Below, in pieces: positions 39,148 through 50,014 of a DNA stretch of 64,000 bases. The notes beneath the pieces are model-generated. The model saw only the letters and a program-made list of their open reading frames with translations, ran no database searches and was not told the DNA's origin. This DNA is from Halocaridina rubra (Eukaryota; Arthropoda; Malacostraca; Decapoda; Atyidae). Position 1 is the stretch's first letter. Every line of letters starts with the position of its first letter. Location: positions 32,091 to 96,090 of the forward strand of contig JAXCGZ010011579.1 in assembly GCA_037179515.1 (NCBI GenBank), read 5' to 3'. The translations under genes were made by a program, and so were the position numbers.

Positions 39148-39298
39148 GATCTTGTAAAGATGAGTAACCCCAGAACCCCATGTAAAGGTATATAACCCCA
39201 AAAATTGTTAGATTAGGATAGGTTAGAGTAGGCTAGCTGACTTAGCTTGTGCATGATTATCTGTAAAGCCTCCCGAGCTTCCTCTTCTTTCCAAGATC
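39148..39298 (+). mobile_element. Small MITE copy 4
   Basis: GATCTTGTAAAGATG at 39148 and TCTTTCCAAGATC ending at 39298, 151 bp, with CATGTAAAGGTATATAACCCC and TTAGATTAGGATAGGTTAG inside. Confidence 0.75.
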
Positions 39299-39720
39299 GC
39301 CCTCCTATTATTGTCAGTAATATTTTGGATGCTTAATAAAGCCTCTTCATGAATCATCATTATTTATTCATATATCTGTGGATATATGGTATTTTATATT
39401 ATATTTATACTTGTATTTTTTTCGTGCAAGTCAAAATGCATATTTAGCATTTATATACTGTAATTAGTGGATAAGTTAAAGTTGTTAGAACTATTTTGAT
39501 GTCATCAGTGAATTTTCTTCAAGAACTGAAACCAATTAGAATTTTTTAATAAAATATTTGTGTTCATGCAATGGGAGCAGGATTATGACGATTCTGATTG
39601 CCTCAAAAAAAGAAATCTGTATGTAACTGATATCTTGCCTTATTAGTACTCTTTCTCTTTGGGAATTGCAATGAGTCTTGGCGTTTGTCTTCTGAGTAGA
39701 TTTGGAAATTTTGGTGTGGC

Positions 39721-39882
39721 CATTTTGGCGCCAGCCATGGGCACTAAGCTCCTACTGGCAACAACCCATTTGGCTGGTGCTAAGAAGAATTTATATATTT
39801 CGAAAACCCAACATAACCAAACCTAACCTGACCTTACCTAATGTAACCAAACTTATCATTACATATAGATGGTGCCAAAATG
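39721..39882. mobile_element. Candidate MITE with CATTTTGGCGCCA ends
   Basis: Terminal inverted repeats of 13 bp with one mismatch (39721-39733 and 39870-39882). A degenerate CCTAA-like stretch lies inside (39800-39850). Only one copy was found here, so it is tentative. Confidence 0.4.
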
Positions 39883-40261
39883 ACATTGTCTTACCATCCC
39901 TTTCCTTCCTGAGTAACAGTATAGTAGGCAATAGATAATTAATTAGCTATGAGAATAAAAAACATAACTTTAGTAGTATGCCCCATATGTATGTGAAATG
40001 TGGTATGTGAACTGATAGTTGCGACCTGAGATTTTCATTTTTTTTTTTTTTTTTTTTTTAAATAAAGAGCATCATCGAAGCAACACTCCTTTGGTAACAT
40101 GCCCACTCTGGCAAAACCTTAAAGGAATTGGAAAACCATCACCATATTCCCCATTTTCCTTATGATTGTAAGTCTAACTCCCTCAGCCTTTCCTAGTAAC
40201 TGAAATTACGTATTTCTGTCAACATCTACTTAACTAACTAAACATTTTACATAAAATTAGT

Positions 40262-40372
40262 TGGAAAAGGATGCCCTTCCTAAGTCCCATAATGGCTGCC
40301 ATTGCATATCTATCATCTCCCGAGTAGAGTATTCTAGCTAGTACTCTACTACAGTCCCCTTACAGATTTTAA
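40262..40372 (-). mobile_element. tRNA-derived SINE copy
   Basis: GGATGCCCTTCCTAAGTCCC and CCCGAGTAGAGTATTCTAGC are the body and tRNA head in reverse. Confidence 0.55.
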
Positions 40373-40860
40373 CATAATAGTGGAGTTAATTCAATGATTG
40401 AAGACTAAGATCTCGTAGGGTTTAAAAAATTATAATTTCTTAATAAAACCACTTAAAATGTCAGAGGAATATGTGTCTGGTTTCAATTATTGTGCTAAAT
40501 ATGAATTTTTCAAGATAAACTGTTGCATAAGTCTTTGTTTTTGTATTTCTTATATGGTTTCTTAAAAGCAAACTGTAATAGAGTTAGGAGACATACTATA
40601 ATGACGTCGAGAGGAATACTATTGTGTAGGATAAAGATAGTCAGTGGAGTATTTATTACCTTTAACATTATTATGATTATATGAAGTAAATGCCCTGCAA
40701 AGCATAATAATTTTCTAACCTTTCAGTATAGACTGACACCCTGTTCTTGTTGGGAATCCCCCACATGAAATGAAGTCATTTGCCTTCCACCATCCTTGCA
40801 TATCTGGTTCCACCTTTCTTAATTTCTTTCCTTTTCGTTCTTTTATGTGTGTCTCTTAAT

Positions 40861-41012
40861 CCTCGTTTGTATGGGGTGACTCAGACTGGTTGAATCTGAA
40901 GAATTAAGGTTGTGTGCCTTTCCCTTCCTAATAGTTGCAGTTGGCTCAGTTACGGACTTGTCACCTCGTGAATAGTGTGTTCTAACCACTGTGCTACCAT
41001 GGTATATTGGGT
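40861..41012 (-). mobile_element. tRNA-derived SINE copy
   Basis: CCCTTCCTAATAGTTGCAG, CACCTCGTGAATAGTGTG and TTCTAACCACTGTGCTACCA. The last is the reverse of the tRNA A box region TAGCACAGTGGTTAGA. Confidence 0.7.
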
Positions 41013-42059
41013 TCATTATAGCTATTCTTAACATATTCTTTCCTTGCAGTTGTACCATCTCAAAATTTAAGTTCGTTGTTCAATCTTCAGCTCTGTTTCA
41101 CTATCATTCCAATTATTCATATGCAACTTTGTTGCTTTTCTTATAAATTTTACCCTGTGGCTTACTCCTCTGGGATATATCGTTTCATAGCCAGGATACT
41201 ACTCTTCAGTGACTAGTAAAGTCACTGTCTATCTAGCATGTGCTAGAAGCGGATATCACATTATTCTTGATTGTTTTCTTCAGAAAAAAAGACTTTAATA
41301 CAATATATATCTATCTTTATTTAACCTTTATTATTATTATTATTATCATCATAAGCCAAGGAGAAGATAGTAAAAGATAAAATTATACAAAATAGATTGA
41401 TTCAGTCTTGCACTACTGATATCAATTACTCTTCCTCCCTGCTAAGTTCTTATTCCTATCTTTCCTGTCACAATTCCTTATTTACATAGGATTGACTCCC
41501 TGTATTAAGACCAATTTATGTTGCCAGTTCCTGTTCCAGTTATATTTACTTTACATATACAGTATGTTCATTTTCCTTTCTTATTTAGTACACTATAGTA
41601 AAATAAGTGATTATTTTTTCCGTTTTCCTCCATTATGGCATGCACTTACTCCTTACTAGTTGGGTTAATCAAATAGGTTAGTAATGATGAATTGTTAAAA
41701 TAAGTTTATTGATATTTAAGCCTCAGAAATGCTTTCCATTTTATTTGAAAGGATTGTAGGCCCGACATACATTTAACCTTTTTTTTTTTTTTTCTGCTCG
41801 CTAATTTGTAAAGCTGCTAACAGTCCTAAAATGGGATAGTACACTAAGCCTTCATGTCCATCAAAGTATATTTTCATTACCGGACTCCTTCCGATGTGGA
41901 ATCATGCCATGTTGAAAGGAACAGTTTTACTCTTCCATATTACAGTGTCTTTCATCTTTATGTAATATCTTTACTTAGGATTATATTGTACTTTGCTTTG
42001 CTGATTAAGTCTCTTCACCTCATAAAATGGGATGTATGTAGTATTGGTTATATCATCAT
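41013..42059. other. Intergenic, no gene seen
   Basis: Contains a short (ATT)n tract near 41325-41350 and a poly-T near 41780. No supported gene. Confidence 0.5.
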
Positions 42060-42370
42060 CAGATTTTTCTGCTTCTCCCGTTCGGGGTTGCCGCAGCAGA
42101 TTTGTCAGTTTCAAAATGCCCTATCCCTTGTATCCTTCTCCATCACACTACACATACTCATTCCTTCCCTCTCCACATCCATAAACCACCTCTTTGGTCC
42201 ACCTTTCCCCCTCCCACATGGCAATTCAATCCTCATCCTCCTTCTTCCAACATATCCCTCGACCCTCCTTAGCACATGCCCAACCATGTCAGTCTTGCCT
42301 CTTTCACCATGTCCCTGAACCATGCTACCTGTGTTGTCCCTCTGATATACTTATTCTTTGACTAATCCAT
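42060..42370 (-). pseudogene. 3' end of an RTE-like LINE
   Basis: On the minus strand 42323-42111 encodes GHVLRRVEGYVGRR and GKGGPKRWFMDVEREGM, the typical last ORF2 residues of RTE-type LINEs. A GCTGCGGCAACCCC 3' UTR block follows at about 42095-42080. The rest of the element is missing. Confidence 0.65.
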
Positions 42371-43334
42371 TCGTGTCAAAACCAAGAGAGTGTTGTTATA
42401 TGAACTGAGGTTAATGATAAATGGGCTTAAAAACAGTTCATTTCTTATATGTCATATTAAGTTTTTGTCCACACAACTCGCTTAGATTTTATTTACAAGA
42501 ATTTTTATTGGATAATTTGTAAACATATCTCTTGTAGCCATCACCACCCTTTCTAACTTGATAGTAATGTGGCATCATGTTTATAAGATAAAGATATGTG
42601 GGTGTGTGCGTGCAAGTGTGATGCCACATGATGTCCTTCTTACATGAGTAATGAAGAATTTAAAACTGTTACTGTATAGGTAGTAGTAAATAAACTGGGT
42701 CTTAATATTTCTGCAACAGTTTTTCAATAATTTTTCATCTTCTTGTTAAACCTCATCATCAACATAAGAAATATTTCTTTTGTTTCCTCTTTAATAGTGA
42801 TTATCATAATATGAGATTTTAAAAGTGTTGCTTCAATTATCTCCATGAGCATACAGAATTATTAGAGTCTTTATTATTATTATCTGTAGTATATCATAAT
42901 TACCAATAATTCAAATCAAATAATGAAGTCATATTGCATCCTAGAAAGTAGTTTCCTTCATGGCTTTGTTTTTTCTTATATATGAAGGTGTATTAGCTTT
43001 ATAATCAAGTGCATATGATATCAGTTAGGTTGTTATAGCATATGTAGTATGGTATTAGAAAATATTCCCCCATGTTTAGTTTTATTACCATAGTTCAGTA
43101 TTTTGACTATAAGAGCACATTACCTGTGGCAAGAGTAGACCATCTTTCAATTCTTAAAGACTGTGTTAGTGACATACAGAACTAGTCATTTGCTGTGTGT
43201 AATATGTATATATGGAAAGTATTTTAGCACGTGTATTTTGTATGAGGTATAGATATATTTGTATAGTGAACAAGTTCCCGCTAGACTTGCAGAGTAGAAT
43301 ACTATAGTATGCTCTTTTTCTACAACTCTGCCTT

Positions 43335-43447
<113 letters not shown>

Positions 43448-43452
43448 CTAAA

Positions 43453-43767
43453 CAGGGGGTCCCCGTTTTAAGTTCCTCCGTTACATCAAAGACCAATAAA
43501 TAATTAATAAATAAATTTTTCGACATATCAGTTATCCAGATGCAAACCAACCACAGTAGTAAAGGTAAGCAGTACTGTATAGTGTACTTTAACTTTTTTT
43601 CATGTAGTAGGTTAAGAACCTAGATTATTTTTCTATGTCTTAGAGTATTTATTTTTAGATTTGATGGGGGACCTAGGTTCAAATTGAGGTGATTTCCGAC
43701 TTTCATCGAAATCCGGTTTAATTCGGCTATCAGGAACAGAACCCTGATCTAAAACAGAGACCCCCTG
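43453..43767 (+). mobile_element. Tigger-B-derived MITE within TA repeats
   Basis: 315 bp with ends CAGGGGGTCCCCGTTTTA and the inverse of TAAAACAGAGACCCCCTG. The interior AGGTAAGCAGTACTGTATAG ... GGGGGACCTAGGTT matches the right end of Tigger-B at 32206-32415. It lacks any transposase, so it is a deletion derivative. TA tracts lie on both sides. Confidence 0.8.
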
Positions 43768-43770
43768 TGA

Positions 43771-43896
<126 letters not shown>

Positions 43897-43938
43897 TATA
43901 TTTTTTTGTCTTAAGTATATTATGCAATTCTTTATATG

Positions 43939-43939
<1 letters not shown>

Positions 43940-44032
<93 letters not shown>
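43940..44032. repeat. (TA)n microsatellite
   Basis: About 46 units, left of the foldback element. Confidence 0.95.
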
Positions 44033-44036
<4 letters not shown>

Positions 44037-44065
44037 TATAAGGAAGAGAATCTCCTGACATCTAG

Positions 44066-44412
44066 TATTCACAAAAGGCATTGGAGAAAACTGGAGAGTA
44101 TATACATGCTTGAAGAAACATCATGTATTGAATATCCCAGTTGAAGAGTAATAAGCCTCTCTTCCAGAGATGACTCTTTGACATGAGTTTCATCGTCTTT
44201 TTCCAAAGGGTTCCAGCTACCAATGCTTTTTCATTTGCTCGACGATGGAGGCTTGACGCCTCTGAAAGCTCGCACTCCAAGTCTTTGAGACTTATGTCAA
44301 AGAATCATTTCTGGAAGAGAGGATTATTACTCTTCAACTGGGATATTCGATACATAATGTTTATTCAAACATGTATAAACTCTACAGTTTTCTCCAATGC
44401 CTATTGTGAATA
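44066..44412. mobile_element. Foldback element (125-bp inverted arms) within TA repeats
   Basis: The left arm 44066-44190 and right arm 44288-44412 are inverted copies (for example TATTCACAAAAGGCATTGGAG against CTCCAATGCCTATTGTGAATA; about 90% or better by eye), with a loop of about 97 bp. ACAGTATA-like sequence and long TA tracts lie on both sides. No protein is encoded. A transcript would fold into a long hairpin. Confidence 0.85.
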
Positions 44413-44415
<3 letters not shown>

Positions 44416-44502
<87 letters not shown>

Positions 44503-44513
44503 AATATCTCTCT

Positions 44514-44595
<82 letters not shown>

Positions 44596-44609
44596 ATAAA
44601 TATCTCTCT

Positions 44610-44665
<56 letters not shown>

Positions 44666-44679
44666 ATAAATATCTCTCT

Positions 44680-44766
<87 letters not shown>

Positions 44767-44784
44767 TTTAATAAATATCTCTCT

Positions 44785-44867
<83 letters not shown>
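44416..44867. repeat. Compound satellite: (TA)n plus TTTAATAAATATCTCTCTCT
   Basis: Five TA tracts are separated by four near-identical spacers of about 20 bp (44498, 44593, 44662, 44765), forming a higher-order repeat with periods of about 70-105 bp. Confidence 0.9.
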
Positions 44868-44869
<2 letters not shown>

Positions 44870-45728
44870 CTTGACAACAGTTAAAATTCAGTTCTACTCA
44901 TAATTGCTTAGAGAGCAAGGGAAATATACTTTGCTCTTCAGTGTTTCTTATGTTTATTAATTATTTGTAGAAAATAATGTACTAATTATGGTTTTGAGAG
45001 ACTGTATGCAGTGTGCAAGTAATTATATAATTGTTAGTTGATTTCCTTATACTGTATACCGTTACACAGTTTATTAACTTTGAACTGGTTAAGTAAACTG
45101 TCTTGTATAGTAGTGTGTATTTCTGTTAGTGTCGATATAGTCATGTATTGTGAAGTTTTGTAACCATCTTCTGTACTGTAGATTTTGCTTAATATAGAAC
45201 TGAAGTGTTAGTAACAATTAAAATGATAGTAACTTTCCATTAGAGGCAATATTAGTATGTCTAACTAGTCATATATTGCTAAATAAATAAGACAGAAATA
45301 GTTTATGTTGCATATTTTTAGTATGAGAAGAGATAACATTTGTTCTAGTTTACCCATCTGAGGGTTTTTTATAGTATATATAATGTTATGTGAAGTAAAC
45401 GGGGCACATGTGCGCATACATAACTACCATGAGTAGCAGACACTTATTTTAAGTTATCATATTTTTATTGATTCTGTTACTTATTTTGCAATCTGTTTAT
45501 GTCATGTGACAACCCTTTATCCTAAAGTAGTAGAGAGAAGTGACTGAAGTATGTGGTTGCGTGTACTTTGATTAGGCCATCCCTGTACAAGGGAGTGTGC
45601 TGCCCTAGTATATGTATCTGTATACAGTATAATCTGAAGGAAGAAAAAGTTGTGACTGCACTGGTTTCAGATGTCATGTCAGCACATACAATTCCAAAAC
45701 AGTTGGTCTTTATTTCCCATGGTAAGTT
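44868..45728. other. Intergenic, no gene seen
   Basis: AT-rich; nothing recognised. Confidence 0.5.
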
Positions 45729-45955
45729 ACAAACAGGATTTAGATATATGGTGAACGATTCGGTTATTTTCAAGCTATGTTTTTGTGACACTCAATAACA
45801 TATTTACAAACATGAAGAAAAGATATGATGAATGAGTGGTTTAGCTCCAAGCAAATTTTCCCAACTTCAAAATATATTTACAAACAGGAAGAAAACAATT
45901 GATGAACGAGTGGGTTAATTCCAGGCTAAGTTTGAGGGACACTTCTGAAAACATT
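45729..45955 (+). repeat. Diverged tandem repeat, about 75 bp x 3
   Basis: Units start ACAAACA(G/T)GAAG-like at 45729, 45806 and 45880, with shared TGATGAACGAGTGG and TAATTCCAGGC-like segments. Confidence 0.55.
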
Positions 45956-46407
45956 TGTGACTGACATAATTCAATCTATAAAATGTCCTTTGACATTATG
46001 TCTCTGCAGAGAATATAGTAAAACTTTTATACGTATCATATTAGCTTACTGAAAAATCAGCTTCTAATTTTCCTGAACAATTATTTGTAGTTCTGTAAAT
46101 CCTTAGTTACTCTATACCATAAAATAATCAAGTAAATCGAAGGTGTGCCACCCTGTTTGCTTTACTCAGTAGTGATGTGGCATCGTGTGTAAAAGTGTAA
46201 GAAAACTGTGTTTGGCGCTACTTGAAATCACATTGCTTGAGAAATGGAATTTAAAATTCACTAAATTGAGATAATACAAAGTAAACTGGCTATGTGTTCA
46301 TCACAGTTTCTCAGAACTAATCTCTTTATCTTATTTTATTTTAGACATGGCTACCCTCATAACAAGGGGATAAAGGCCCTTATACATGAAGCTATCTCTC
46401 TCTTTAT

Positions 46408-46545
46408 CTATATACAAGAGCCATAATCCTCCTTATAAGGGGATGGCTGAGTCAAAGCAAAACCTCAACTACAAGTCAGTCGATTTTTACGACACGAAGG
46501 GGAACACAGATAGGCAATTTTGCCCCCCTCCTTGTATATAGACAT
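46408..46545. mobile_element. Short element with both termini of LINE-B
   Basis: CCTCCTTATAAGGGGATGGCTGAG resembles the LINE-B 3' end at 28853-28880. Then GTCGATTTTTACGACACGAAGG ... TGCCCCCCTCC resembles its 5' end at 32142-32190. About 130 bp in total, so an internally deleted or SINE-like relative. Confidence 0.5.
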
Positions 46546-46907
46546 AGATACTGGAATTGTATACTTTATAACTCGGAGATAATATGACCCTTGGAATGCA
46601 GTTATGTGATTGGTTGAGCTTGAGAAGCTAGAAGGTACTACAGATGTATATTTCATGGTATTCTTGATTGTCCATTTAATACCATTGGGAGATGCCCCAA
46701 ACTGATACAGAATTAACTGTATTTTGTAGACGATTCTTTATGTAGTTGTGAGACTGTGGTGTAGCTTTTAGTCGACAGTATACCTATTATTCTACAAGAG
46801 AGAGTTTTTTTGCATATACTGTTTAATATATAAGACGACTATTTATTGTTTGTTCATTATGAAGGGCCTTTATTTATATAGTATGTTAACGTTTTGTATG
46901 TCACAGT

Positions 46908-47052
46908 CAATTCCCGTTATGGGAGTAGACATAGACTAGTGTGTGTTTGGAGAACTTAGGCTGGATGCCCTTCTTAAGGCCTCATACTGGGATAAATCTC
47001 GGGTGTGTCAGCTCCCGAGCTGAATATGCTAAACATTTGGGTACCATATGTT
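46908..47052 (-). mobile_element. tRNA-derived SINE copy
   Basis: GGATGCCCTTCTTAAGG, CCCGAGCTGAATATGCTAA and TGGGTACCATA are the body and head in reverse orientation. Confidence 0.6.
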
Positions 47053-47120
47053 TAGCATGTATATTTTATAAAGTACAGTACTAGTCTTGAATAAGTAAGG
47101 TGGCAAGGAGTAAACTTTTT

Positions 47121-47516
47121 GCAGTGATTACTTGGACTGGGGAGCTGCAATTGTATAAACATGTAATTTAACATACTGAAATAATCACCATTTTCTTATG
47201 CAGTAATTACTGGACTAGGGAGCTTCAATTGTATGAACATGTAATATAACATAATGAAATAATCACCATTTTTTAAAGCAGTATTTACTGTGACTGGGGA
47301 GCTGCAATTGTATAAACATGTAATTTAACATACTGATATAAACACTATTTTTTTTTAAGCAGTATTTACTTTGACTGGGAGCTGCAATTGTATAAACATG
47401 TAATTTGAACATTTTGAAAACAAAATTCAGTTTTTTTTCAAGTAGTAATCACATTGATTGGAGAGTTGCAATTGTATGAACATGTAACTTGAAGATGTTG
47501 AAAAGTCGACTGGTTT
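47121..47516 (+). repeat. Minisatellite, about 79 bp x 5
   Basis: Units begin at 47121, 47200, 47278, 47359 and 47441. Each carries GACTGGGGAGCTGCAATTGT and AAACATGTAATTTAAC-like cores. The last unit is the most diverged. Confidence 0.9.
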
Positions 47517-48319
47517 TTGTGTCTAATTTTTAGAATATTTCAATTGGAAATGTTAGTAATCAATAGATTTTAACACTGTTTCAAGGTTTTATATTTATAT
47601 ATTCATTCTTTTCTGTATACATATATGTTGTTATATTTTTATTAGCTTAATTCAAATCATAAAGAATATACATAATTTACAATGCATACCAAGTATAAAA
47701 GAAATTACTCATGAAACATATTGTTTTTATAAAGAAATTAAATTAAGAAAATTTGAGCATTCTACAAACTGCATTGGTGGTTAAATTACAAATTCTGGGA
47801 GTGTATGATACTGGCTAGAAAATTTTATGAACAGTACTAATATATGTATTAATGTCCTTAATATAATTAAATGTTCTAACTGGCTGTACATATTATTCTA
47901 TAATATTAAAAGCAATTTGCATTTCTTTTGTCAGTTTTGCTTTTGTTTCTTTAGACAAAGATGATTAGGTTATATTTTATAGTGCAAAGAATTCACCTCA
48001 ACTAAATCTGGATGTAATATATTTATCAGATGAGACATGTAACATTATTTGATATTTATGACTTATAATGAAGATTAGATTTGAGGAGATAAAACTTTCA
48101 AATTTATTATTATTATGAACATTCCTCGAATATGAAAAAAAAATATATTTTCAAGAATTAATTTTAGAGAAATGGAAGTGCTTCTTCTTGCTGTGATTTT
48201 TTGAAAAAAGACTTGCCTATATGAATATATCTGTTTGAAGACTCGTTCTACTTTTTCATTTTGACCTCCTTGTTGTTCCTTCTGCTGCCTGGCCAAACAG
48301 CCCCAAGTCCTTAAGGGAG
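47517..48319. other. Intergenic, no gene seen
   Basis: AT-rich; downstream (3') side of ELP6. Nothing recognised. Confidence 0.5.
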
Positions 48320-48665
48320 GCCACAGCTGATCCAGGACTTTCCCACAGAGCTCTCAAGGAGTGTATGTTGCATTGTTGATGAATGTGGGGTCGCATGCAG
48401 TGAAGTTTTACGCAATATGCTTGATTGTATTAAGTGATATCTTACATCCTGGACAGGCATTACTAATGGAGTTATCCAGCCTCTTCTGATAGCTCAGAAA
48501 GCCACCGTTGATCCTGTGCTTTCCCACAGAGCTTTCAGGGACTATTATTTTGTGCTGTAGTCCTATATGGTTGTGTGTGTGGTGCAGTCTTCCATAATGT
48601 GTTTGACTGTATGATGTGATGTGTTATATCCTGGAGACATCATTTAGTCATTCAGCCTCTTCTAA
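48320..48665. repeat. Imperfect tandem duplication, about 175 bp x 2
   Basis: Two diverged copies share CTTTCCCACAGAGCT, TGATTGTAT/TGACTGTAT, ACATCCTGGA/ATATCCTGGA and CAGCCTCTTCT in the same order. Confidence 0.6.
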
Positions 48666-48817
48666 TGGGTCTGAAGTAGGAAGGTGCTAAAGATTCTTGA
48701 AGGATAGAAGGCATGTTTCAAATTTCATACAGAGTAACTACGCCACAGGTGGATGAGGCACAATTTACCTTTTACCTAAAATGGTAAAAACTACGATTTT
48801 ATTCTGGACATAGTTTG

Positions 48818-49624
48818 TTATAAAACTCCTGAGGCTGTACCAGGTGCGAATAGTTTCATATTCTTATCTTCCATTTTATACTGAAAGGTCCACACTTCTG
48901 GGGAGCAAATATGTGGGAGTTTTCGATTTAACACATTTATTATGAAATTTCCGTGTACTTCACGTGACAGTCCAGTTTTTAAACTGTCTAAAGAGATGTA
49001 AGTATTAGAAGTATGTATAATTTTACTTGACACTATGCTGGTTTCATCATCTTTTTCATATAACTGTGTCACCACCACTAAAGTACCTGCATACCTACCA
49101 CTCAAGTCACCCATTTCAGTTAAGTTTCTGCAGTAGTTGATAAAATTATGGATATCTGCAGACTTAAGTCCTAAATTAAGAAGAAAACTGATACCATCTA
49201 ACACAAGTATAAAAAATTCGTTCTTGTCAAGCCAAGGTTGAAGCGTTCTCCTAATCAGCTGGTAGAGCTTATGTAAAGGATGTACTGATGGTGTCTTTAT
49301 AAAGTCAAATGGATCATCTGCACTATCAGTAACCTCATCCAGAGTTCTGGAGAGAAGCTTTAACATTTCTATAACCTGAATCTTTCCATCAGAGGTTAGC
49401 TGTCGCAAGTTGACGCCTAATTTGTTTCCAATGTTGCAGTAGTGTCCCCATGTATGCTGCATGGATACAAAACATACATGGTGATTATTTGCAAGTTCTG
49501 AGGTGATTACATGACAGACAAGCCCACATGCTGTAGTTGAGGAAGTCTCTGATAATAGTAATAGGCCTCCTTCATCAATACAAACTCCACAGCTTTCTAA
49601 TGCATTTGTGACAGAATCAAACAT
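48818..49624 (-). CDS. ELP6: Elongator complex protein 6 (ELP6), 268 aa
   Basis: ELP6 is a RecA-like, ATPase-fold subunit of the Elp4-Elp5-Elp6 ring of Elongator, which supports wobble-uridine modification of tRNAs. The protein matches the family along its whole length: an N-terminal MFDSVTNALE, LLLLSET strand, CFVSMQHTWGHY and KLGVNL region, LVLDGISFLLNLG strand, DIHNFINYCR helix, GTLVVVTQ strand, REVHGNFII and the C-terminal FQYKMEDKNMKLFAPGTASGVL. Human ELP6 is 266 aa. The frame is open to 49687, but a strong splice acceptor (CCCAATTTCAG|AAC, AG at 49629-49628) lies three bases before the ATG at 49624. I therefore place the start there, with a 5' UTR exon further upstream. Like the family, it lacks an obvious Walker A motif. 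AATAAA occurs at 48803-48798, only 15 nt past the stop. Confidence 0.92.
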   Translation of the reverse strand: MFDSVTNALESCGVCIDEGGLLLLSETSSTTACGLVCHVITSELANNHHVCFVSMQHTWGHYCNIGNKLGVNLRQLTSDGKIQVIEMLKLLSRTLDEVTDSADDPFDFIKTPSVHPLHKLYQLIRRTLQPWLDKNEFFILVLDGISFLLNLGLKSADIHNFINYCRNLTEMGDLSGRYAGTLVVVTQLYEKDDETSIVSSKIIHTSNTYISLDSLKTGLSREVHGNFIINVLNRKLPHICSPEVWTFQYKMEDKNMKLFAPGTASGVL

Positions 49625-49861
49625 GTTCTGAAATTGGGAAGTATAAGCTTTAGCAGGCATGTAAATGGTAAATTTATAAAAACACATCTGCTATCATAGA
49701 AATTATAGACAATTATGTAAATTAAATACTATTATTTCAATTATATTTTGTATGCAAATTCTAGTTTTTTTTTCTCTCAAGTCATCAAAAGTATATTTCT
49801 TGGATTAATATGCTCCTAAAATTAGACTACAAGGATATATTATTTGCCATTTTATGTCACT

Positions 49862-50014
49862 CTTAATCCCCTCGAATGGTGGTGGACAAAGACAGGTTAG
49901 AGTAGGAGAATTAGGACAGGATGCCCTTCCTAACACCCCAAGGAGGGCTCGAACACAAGTTTGTCAAATTTTGAGTCGAGCTCTCTAATCATTGTGCCAT
50001 TGGGGTTCCCAGAC
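49862..50014 (-). mobile_element. tRNA-derived SINE copy, best preserved
   Basis: Read on the minus strand: GGCACAATGATTAGAGAGCT (A box type), TTGTGTTCGAGCCC (B box, GTTCGAGCC), then GTTAGGAAGGGCATCC. It starts about 175 bp upstream of the ELP6 coding exon on the same strand. Confidence 0.75.

Noticed and set aside
47121..47516. CRISPR-like repeat array
   Set aside because: Contiguous units of about 79 bp without unique spacers, eukaryotic context: a minisatellite.
48075..48296. Possible short protein upstream of the tandem duplication (- strand)
   Set aside because: No family signature; basic low-complexity start and AT-rich end.
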